Source: Hyphomicrobiales bacterium
Lineage (GTDB): Bacteria; Pseudomonadota; Alphaproteobacteria; Rhizobiales; Devosiaceae
Length of the DNA stretch: 10,099 nt
Reading direction: 5' to 3'
NCBI GenBank assembly: GCA_015487515.1
Contig: WFPQ01000290.1
Span: forward strand, 1 to 10,099
Both the position numbers and the translations under genes were made by a program. Within the stretch, counting starts at the first letter, position 1; each line of letters starts with the position of its first letter. The notes beneath the pieces were generated by a model, which had not been told where the DNA came from, made no database searches, and worked only from the letters and a program-made list of their open reading frames with translations. Below, in pieces: positions 4,980 through 10,099 of this stretch.

Positions 4980-7663
4980 GAAGATACGAGATTGCGCAAT
5001 ACGTATTGCAGAATTCCGCCATGGCGATAATATTCCAGTTCAATCTCCGTATCTATGCGGCAAAGAACGTCAACCGATCGGGTGCTGCCATCGGCAAACC
5101 CTATGTTCATCCTGACGTTGCAGCGGGGTTCGATGGCATCGATATTTTCGATGTCAATGACCTCGTCTCCCCGGATGCCCAGGGACTTCCAGCTCTGGCC
5201 ATCCCTGAACTGCAATGGCAGGACTCCCATTCCAATCAGGTTCGAGCGGTGAATGCGCTCAAAGCTCTGGGTGATGACCGCCCGTACACCAAGCAGCAAT
5301 GTTCCCTTTGCGGCCCAGTCCCTGGAAGAGCCGGTGCCATATTCCCGGCCGCCGAAAACCACCAGTTCGACCCCGGCTTTCCGGTAGGCCATGGCCGCGT
5401 CATACATGGTCATCTGTTCTCCGTCGGGGCCGATGCTGTAGCCGCCCTCCACGTCCCTGAGCATTTGGTTCTTGATCCTGATATTGGCAAAGGTGCCACG
5501 CATCATCACCTCGTGATTGCCCCGGCGGGCTCCGTAGGAGTTGAAATCCTTTGGTGCCACCTGTCTTTCGGACAGGTATTTACCGGCCGCAGAATCAACC
5601 GTGAAGGCGCCGGCAGGGGAAATGTGGTCGGTGGTTATTGAATCGGAGAACAGGCCCAGGATCCTGGCCTGCTTCACATCTTGTGGGGCCTGGGGCTGCA
5701 TCTTGAGCCCGTCGAAATAGGGGGGCTGCTGCACGTAGGTCGAGGCGGGATTCCAGTCATAGGTCTGGCCGCCACCGACCTTGATGCCCTGCCATTTTTC
5801 ATCCCCCTTGAACACGTCCCCATAGCGGGACTTGAACATTTGCGGGGTTATGGCGCTGCGCACCACTTCGGATATCTGGGCGTTGGTGGGCCAGATGTCC
5901 TTGAGATATACGGGCTGGCCGTTCCTGCCGGTGCCAAGGGGCTGGGTGGTTATGTCCACGTCCATCTTGCCAAGCAGGGCATAGGCAACAACCAGGGGAG
6001 GGGAGGCCAGGTAATTGGCCTTGACGTCGGAACTGATACGACCTTCGAAATTGCGGTTGCCCGACAAGACGGCACAGGCCACCAGGTCTTCCTTGGCTAT
6101 GGCCCTGGATATCTCGGCGGGCAGGGGGCCGGAATTGCCGATGCAGGTGGTGCAGCCATAGCCCACCAGGTTGAAGCCGAGGGCGTCAAGGTCATCCTGC
6201 AGGCCGGCCCGGGCCAGGTAATCGGTGACCACCTGGGAGCCCGGGGCAAGGGAGGTCTTTACCCATGGCTTTACCTTTAGACCCAGTTCGCGGGCCTTCC
6301 TTGCCACCAGGCCGGCAGCAACCAGAACCGAGGGGTTGGAAGTGTTGGTGCACGAGGTTATGGCCGCGATTACCACGTCGCCGTGGGTGATGGAATAGTC
6401 GGTGCCCTGAACCCTTGATTCGGGTTGGTCGTTCTTGTCAAATTCGCTGGCAAGGCTCTGGGCAAATTTCTGGCTTGCATCCTTGAGGGAAATCCTGTCC
6501 TGGGGGCGCTTGGGCCCGGAAATGGAAGGAACGACCTCGCCCAGGTCCAGTTCGAGAATGTCGGTGAAGACCGGTTCGGGCCCGTCATTGTCGCGATACA
6601 TGCCCTGGGCTTTGGCATAGGCTTCCACCAGGGCGATCCTTTCTTCGTCGCGCCCGGTTATGCGCAGGTAGTTCAGGGTGTCCTCATCGACGGGAAAGAA
6701 ACCGCAGGTGGCCCCATATTCGGGGGCCATGTTGGCAATGGTTGCCTCGTCTTCAAGGGTGAGACTGTCAAGGCCGGGGCCGAAAAATTCCACGAACTTG
6801 CCAACCACGCCCTTTTCACGCAGCATCTCGACGATCCTGAGTACCAGGTCGGTGGCGGTGATGCCCTGGGCAATCTCCCCGGTCAGCCGGAAGCCGATGA
6901 CTTCGGGGATGAGCATGGTAACGGGCTGACCCAGCATGGCCGCCTCGGCCTCGATGCCGCCGACTCCCCAGCCGAGAACCGCAAGGCCGTTGACCATGGT
7001 CGTATGGCTGTCGGTGCCCACCAGGGTATCGGGATAGGCAACGGTCTGGCCGTTTTCTTGGCGGGTCCAGACGGTTTGGGCCAGATATTCGAGATTGACC
7101 TGGTGGCAGATGCCGGTTCCCGGGGGCACCACGGAAAAATTGTCAAAGGCCGACTGGCCCCAGCGCAGGAATTCATAGCGTTCGCCATTGCGCTCATATT
7201 CCAGTTCCACGTTTTTGGCAAAGGCATCGGTGGTGCCGAAATTGTCCACCATGACAGAGTGGTCGATGACCAGGTCGACGGGAACGAGGGGGTTGATCTT
7301 TTGCGGATCGGCGCCAAGGGCTGCGGTGGCATCGCGCATGGCGGCCAGGTCGACAACGGCTGGAACCCCGGTGAAATCCTGCATCAGGACCCGGGCCGGA
7401 CGATAGGCGATTTCGTGGTTCGAAGTCCTCTTGTCAAGCCACTGGACAAAGGCCTTGATGTCCTGGCGGGTCACGCTCTTGCCATCTTCAAACCTGAGCA
7501 GGTTTTCCAAAACGACTTTCAGGGAATTGGGCAGGCGGGAAATCCCCTCAAGACCGTTTTTTTCGGCCTCGGGCAGGGAATAATAAACATATTCCTTGCC
7601 ATTGACATCAAGGGTCTTGCGGGAATTAAAGCTGTTAAGGGATGTCGCTTGCACTTTTGCCAC
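4976..7663 (-). CDS. acnA: aconitate hydratase
   Basis: This is a full-length 895-residue aconitase of the AcnA/IRP1 type. It interconverts citrate and isocitrate in the TCA cycle in the cytoplasm, using a [4Fe-4S] cluster whose open iron binds substrate. The three cluster ligands are visible as Cys438 in [10 protein letters not shown] and Cys504 and Cys507 in [14 protein letters not shown]. Other signatures are [30 protein letters not shown] (about 216-235) and the C-terminal swivelling domain with [17 protein letters not shown]. The N-terminus, [14 protein letters not shown] followed by YYSLP, is the family's usual start. The start codon is GTG 7663 (revcomp of CAC at 7661-7663), with no strong ribosome binding site visible; a second GTG three codons later is possible. 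It diverges from ccmA across 111 bp containing a candidate promoter and operator. Nothing is missing from the active site. Confidence 0.98.
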   Translation of the reverse strand: MAKVQATSLNSFNSRKTLDVNGKEYVYYSLPEAEKNGLEGISRLPNSLKVVLENLLRFEDGKSVTRQDIKAFVQWLDKRTSNHEIAYRPARVLMQDFTGVPAVVDLAAMRDATAALGADPQKINPLVPVDLVIDHSVMVDNFGTTDAFAKNVELEYERNGERYEFLRWGQSAFDNFSVVPPGTGICHQVNLEYLAQTVWTRQENGQTVAYPDTLVGTDSHTTMVNGLAVLGWGVGGIEAEAAMLGQPVTMLIPEVIGFRLTGEIAQGITATDLVLRIVEMLREKGVVGKFVEFFGPGLDSLTLEDEATIANMAPEYGATCGFFPVDEDTLNYLRITGRDEERIALVEAYAKAQGMYRDNDGPEPVFTDILELDLGEVVPSISGPKRPQDRISLKDASQKFAQSLASEFDKNDQPESRVQGTDYSITHGDVVIAAITSCTNTSNPSVLVAAGLVARKARELGLKVKPWVKTSLAPGSQVVTDYLARAGLQDDLDALGFNLVGYGCTTCIGNSGPLPAEISRAIAKEDLVACAVLSGNRNFEGRISSDVKANYLASPPLVVAYALLGKMDVDITTQPLGTGRNGQPVYLKDIWPTNAQISEVVRSAITPQMFKSRYGDVFKGDEKWQGIKVGGGQTYDWNPASTYVQQPPYFDGLKMQPQAPQDVKQARILGLFSDSITTDHISPAGAFTVDSAAGKYLSERQVAPKDFNSYGARRGNHEVMMRGTFANIRIKNQMLRDVEGGYSIGPDGEQMTMYDAAMAYRKAGVELVVFGGREYGTGSSRDWAAKGTLLLGVRAVITQSFERIHRSNLIGMGVLPLQFRDGQSWKSLGIRGDEVIDIENIDAIEPRCNVRMNIGFADGSTRSVDVLCRIDTEIELEYYRHGGILQYVLRNLVSS

Positions 7664-7706
7664 CTGTATCTGGTTTTCGAAAAATGGTTTTTAAGGGTTG
7701 CACCGA

Positions 7707-7728
7707 TTTGCCCGCCTTATAGGGCAAA
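7707..7728. promoter_or_regulatory. operator-like inverted repeat between acnA and ccmA
   Basis: TTTGCCC (7707-7713) and GGGCAAA (7722-7728) form a perfect 7-bp dyad with an 8-base spacer. The dyad overlaps the proposed -10 element of acnA, which suits a repressor site. A GATTTG/CAAATC pair (7705-7710, 7729-7734) overlaps it. The binding protein is unknown. Confidence 0.4.
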
Positions 7729-7745
7729 CAAATCAGGGTTGCCAG
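7716..7745 (-). promoter_or_regulatory. candidate acnA promoter
   Basis: On the minus strand CTGGCA (7740-7745) and TATAAG (7716-7721) are 18 bp apart, giving a plausible housekeeping sigma-factor promoter with a leader of about 45 bases before GTG 7663. The inferred -10 lies within the spacer of the inverted repeat 7707-7728. No equally good promoter is seen for ccmA in the same spacer. Confidence 0.35.
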
Positions 7746-7774
7746 TGCGTGATGTGAGGAATATCAATTCAGCC

Positions 7775-8422
7775 ATGACAGAATCCAGAAAATTTGACAA
7801 TATTTCCATCAGGGCGGCCGATCTGGGCTGTTCCAGGGGGCTGTATCCGGTTTTTGAGGGAATTGGTTTTTCCCTTGGCTGTGGCCAGGGGCTTTTCGTG
7901 CGTGGGGCCAACGGGTCGGGAAAGACATCCCTGTTGATGGTCATGGCCGGGGCTCTGCCCCATTCGGGAAGTCTTGAAATAAACCATGGAGGAAAGGGAA
8001 AAGACGGGGATGAGGAGCCCGACAGCCAGCTGCTGCATTTCATAGGGATTCAAAATGCCATAAGGCCCGAATTGACCCTCAGTCAGAACCTGCAGTTCTG
8101 GGCAGGAATTTACGGAGGTGACGAGAAAAGGATTCCGGGGGCCCTTGCCGATGCCGGACTTTTTGGGCTTGGAGATTTTTCCGCCGGATTTCTTTCTACG
8201 GGGCAAAAACGCCGGCTTTCCCTGTGCAGGCTGCTGGTGAGCCATCGTCCCATATGGCTGCTGGACGAACCCACATCCGCCCTTGACGAACAGGGGGACA
8301 GGTGGGTCGGCCGGATGATCTCGAAGCACCTGGGAATGGGGGGAATTGTCGTTGCGGCCACCCATCGTCCCATAGAAGTGGAAAACCGGGACATGGTCAG
8401 GTCCATGGGATTGGGGAAATGA
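7775..8422 (+). CDS. ccmA: heme exporter ATP-binding subunit CcmA
   Basis: CcmA is the cytoplasmic ATPase of the CcmABCD complex. Its ATP hydrolysis releases heme-loaded CcmE from CcmC/CcmD during System I cytochrome c maturation. The 215-residue protein has a Walker A GANGSGKT (44-51), a Q-loop region at GIQNAIRPELT (91-101), the signature LSTGQKRRLSL (140-150), Walker B IWLLDEP (160-166) followed by TSALD, and the switch histidine in ATHRP (His197), so it should be active. The length matches the family (about 205-220). ATG 7775 is chosen because the protein then begins just before the first ABC strand. The frame is open far upstream through the antisense of acnA, but that extension is a shadow. 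A GTG at 7754 would add seven residues. GAGGA at 7756-7760 is rather far (14 bases) from ATG 7775. The stop is 1 bp before ccmB. Confidence 0.95.
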   Translation: MTESRKFDNISIRAADLGCSRGLYPVFEGIGFSLGCGQGLFVRGANGSGKTSLLMVMAGALPHSGSLEINHGGKGKDGDEEPDSQLLHFIGIQNAIRPELTLSQNLQFWAGIYGGDEKRIPGALADAGLFGLGDFSAGFLSTGQKRRLSLCRLLVSHRPIWLLDEPTSALDEQGDRWVGRMISKHLGMGGIVVAATHRPIEVENRDMVRSMGLGK

Positions 8423-8423
8423 G

Positions 8424-9089
8424 ATGAGAGCTTTCCTGATTGTGATTGGCCGCGACCTGCAACTGGCAGTAAAAAACGGGGGAACCACGGTGACCCAGTT
8501 GATCTTTTATCTTTCCATCGGTGTAATCATGCCCATAGCCATCGGACCTGACAAACAGGTGCTTGCCAGCCTCGCCCCGGCGATAATCTGGACGGCGGCG
8601 CTGCTTTCGAGTCTTTTGGGACTGGAGAGGATATTTGTCGGTGATCACGAGGACGGAACCCTGTTGTCCATGGGCCATGCAAATATTTCCATGGCGGCGG
8701 TTTCCCTTGCAAAAATCGTCTCCCACTGGATGATAAGCGCCATGCCGCTGATTTTTGCCACTCCCCTGCTGGCCGTGATGCTGTTCATGGAAATGCCGGA
8801 ATTTCTTGCCACCATGCTGGCCCTGCTGCTTGGTACCCCGGCCCTGGCTGCCCTTGGCGCCCTGGGGGCGGCTGTCAGCGTGACCCTGAAGCGTGGCGGG
8901 GTGGTCGCCCCGATTTTAATTCTTCCCCTTGCAATACCGGTATTGATATTTGGCGTTTCAGGTGCCAATTCATTTGCCGGGCCGTCGGCTTCCGGTTCTG
9001 CCATGCTGTTTCTGGGAGCGATTTCCCTGCTTGCGGTGGCCTTTGCACCGTTTGCCATTTCCCTTGCCCTAAGGGCTGCAGAAGAATAG
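8424..9089 (+). CDS. ccmB: heme exporter membrane subunit CcmB
   Basis: CcmB is the integral inner-membrane partner of CcmA in the heme-handling ABC complex. The 221-residue protein is almost entirely hydrophobic with about six membrane spans, starting near QLIFYLSIGVIMPIAIG (about 25-41) and ending with FLGAISLLAVAFAPFAISLA near the C-terminus. The early segment MRAFLIVIGRDLQLAVKNGG and the loop LERIFVGDHEDGTLLSM are characteristic of the family; the charged E-D-G-T loop is thought to contact the ATPase. The length equals the known family size of about 220. The start follows the ccmA stop by one base, and the ccmA end (GGGGAAATGAG) is the only sequence available for ribosome binding, so translational coupling is likely. 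ccmC follows after 10 bp. Confidence 0.95.
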   Translation: MRAFLIVIGRDLQLAVKNGGTTVTQLIFYLSIGVIMPIAIGPDKQVLASLAPAIIWTAALLSSLLGLERIFVGDHEDGTLLSMGHANISMAAVSLAKIVSHWMISAMPLIFATPLLAVMLFMEMPEFLATMLALLLGTPALAALGALGAAVSVTLKRGGVVAPILILPLAIPVLIFGVSGANSFAGPSASGSAMLFLGAISLLAVAFAPFAISLALRAAEE

Positions 9090-9099
9090 GTGGTGACAG

Positions 9100-9927
9100 A
9101 TGAGTATGGACAATACCAGCCCCGTCAACAGGCCCAGAAACTGGTTTTCGGCCCTGGCTCATCCGGGCATATTCCTTGGCTGGAGCCGGCATTTCATCAG
9201 GCCGCTGATTTTTCTGACGGCAGTGACGTTTGTTATCGGCCTGTGGTTTTCGTTTTTCAATTCGCCTCCCGATTACCAGATGGGGGAAACCGTCCGGATC
9301 ATGTATATCCATGTTCCCACCGCCTGGCTCTCGCAGATGATATATTCGATAATGGCCATATCCGCCATCGGTTCACTGGTCTGGCGCCATCCCCTTGCAG
9401 ACGTGGCCATGAAGGCGGCGGCACCCCTGGGGGCGGCCTTTACCGCCATGGCCCTGTTTACCGGGGCCCTGTGGGGGCGCCCGACCTGGGGCACCTACTG
9501 GGAGTGGGACGGGCGCATGACTTCGACATTGGTGCTGTTTTTGATGTATCTGGGCCTGGTGGCCCTGTGGAACACGTTTTCCGAACAATCAAGGGGAGCG
9601 CGCATTATCGCGGTGTTCACTCTTGTCGGAGCCATAAACATTCCCATCATAAAATTTTCGGTGGAATGGTGGAATGCCCTGCACCAGCCTTCAATAATCA
9701 AGGCCGATGGCCTTTCGATGCCCGCTTCTATCTATACGCCGCTATTGATAATGACCCTGGCCTTCACCCTGCTGTTTTTTGTCCTGCACCTGGTCAATAT
9801 CAGGTCCGAGATATTTCGTCGCAGGGCCAACAGCCTGGAGCGGCGCCATGTCATGGAAAGCGGGTCGGAGAGCGGACATGGGGCCGGAGAATGGCCTGAT
9901 GGAAACGGAAATGGGAGGGAGACATGA
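9100..9927 (+). CDS. ccmC: heme-handling protein CcmC
   Basis: CcmC is a six-span inner-membrane protein of the HemeHandling family that holds heme at the periplasmic face and attaches it to the CcmE chaperone. The diagnostic tryptophan-rich WWD segment WGRPTWGTYWEWDGRMTS lies at about 125-142. The two conserved external histidines that ligate heme are His71 (MYIHVPTAWLSQ) and His195 (WWNALHQPS). AGGTGG at 9088-9093 sits 6 bases before ATG 9100; a second ATG two codons later is possible. The protein is 275 residues, longer than the E. coli protein of about 245. The excess is largely a hydrophilic Gly/Glu-rich tail after residue 248 (MESGSESGHGAGEWPDGNGN), whose role is unknown. The stop overlaps the ccmD start as ATGA. 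Confidence 0.96.
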   Translation: MSMDNTSPVNRPRNWFSALAHPGIFLGWSRHFIRPLIFLTAVTFVIGLWFSFFNSPPDYQMGETVRIMYIHVPTAWLSQMIYSIMAISAIGSLVWRHPLADVAMKAAAPLGAAFTAMALFTGALWGRPTWGTYWEWDGRMTSTLVLFLMYLGLVALWNTFSEQSRGARIIAVFTLVGAINIPIIKFSVEWWNALHQPSIIKADGLSMPASIYTPLLIMTLAFTLLFFVLHLVNIRSEIFRRRANSLERRHVMESGSESGHGAGEWPDGNGNGRET

Positions 9928-10099
9928 TTGACCTGGGACCCAATGCAATCTTCATCGTCTCGTCCTATGCCGGCGTGTTCGTGGTCACCTCGCTGCTGAT
10001 AATCTGGGTGTGGGCCAGTTCAAAAAAACAGCGGGCCCGGCTCGATGATCTGAAAAGACGGGGAATCTATCGCCGTTCTGAAAACGACAATATTGACAG
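9924..10099 (+). CDS. ccmD: heme exporter protein CcmD, 3' end beyond the window
   Basis: CcmD is a small single-span membrane protein that stabilises the CcmC-heme-CcmE complex and is needed for release of holo-CcmE. Fifty-eight codons are visible with no stop before the edge. The N-terminus MIDLGPNAIFIVSSYAGVFV carries the tyrosine and aromatic residues typical of the family just before the membrane span, which runs to about LLIIWVWA (24-31). It is followed by a strongly basic cytoplasmic segment, KKQRARLDDLKRRGIYRR. This order, one helix then charged tail, is diagnostic for such a short protein. The start overlaps the ccmC stop (ATGA) with GGGAGGGAG just upstream. The family is usually 50-65 residues, so the gene should end shortly past the edge. 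Confidence 0.9.
   Translation, partial: MIDLGPNAIFIVSSYAGVFVVTSLLIIWVWASSKKQRARLDDLKRRGIYRRSENDNID

Noticed and set aside
6425-7774. About 450 open codons on the plus strand opposite acnA, fused in frame to ccmA
   Set aside because: The strand carries the unambiguous acnA gene; the open frame is the GC-driven shadow of its codon usage, with Gly/His/Asp-rich composition and no family resemblance. Only the part from 7775 is a gene.

Overview
The window looks like a chromosomal segment of an alphaproteobacterium of moderate to fairly high GC content. Three things point there: a ccmABCD cluster divergent from an acnA-type aconitase, a DUF1223 secreted protein beside the aconitase, and a gluQRS / AlkA-type glycosylase / carboxylesterase / HNH block. 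The lineage is inferred from gene content alone and cannot be narrowed from the sequence. All genes but one are ordinary housekeeping or conserved accessory genes. I see no transposase, integrase, CRISPR array, tRNA or rRNA.

Left part (1-3562). The 3' part of an NAD-dependent epimerase/dehydratase-like gene (+) meets gluQRS (-) tail to tail, with the two stop codons touching (TGATCA, 704-709). Divergent from gluQRS is the main discovery: 1631-2264 is not intergenic DNA but the decayed remains of an AlkA/HhH-GPD DNA-3-methyladenine glycosylase. Almost the whole protein can still be read, but through one frameshift and four in-frame stops (2043, 2061, 2190, 2214). Its terminal TGA still overlaps the ATG of the next gene, a phospholipase/carboxylesterase, which fixes that gene's start at 2261. 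An HNH endonuclease-family gene follows.

Middle part (3563-4138). This is a 576-bp stretch with no recognisable gene but many inverted and direct repeats: an 18-bp perfect palindrome inside a 30-bp imperfect one, a 15-bp-period direct repeat, several smaller hairpins, and a strong 13-bp stem that probably terminates the DUF1223 gene lying to its right on the minus strand.

Right part (4139-10099). A secreted DUF1223 protein with a thioredoxin-like CxxC motif lies downstream of aconitase (acnA) on the minus strand. A 111-bp divergent spacer with an operator-like inverted repeat over a candidate acnA promoter separates acnA from ccmA-ccmB-ccmC-ccmD. These last four encode the heme-export and heme-handling part of the System I cytochrome c maturation machinery, are tightly packed (1 bp, 10 bp, ATGA overlap), and run off the right edge inside ccmD.

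I found no convincing new multi-gene system. The alkA pseudogene and the structured spacer at 3563-4138 are the parts that a standard annotation would miss.
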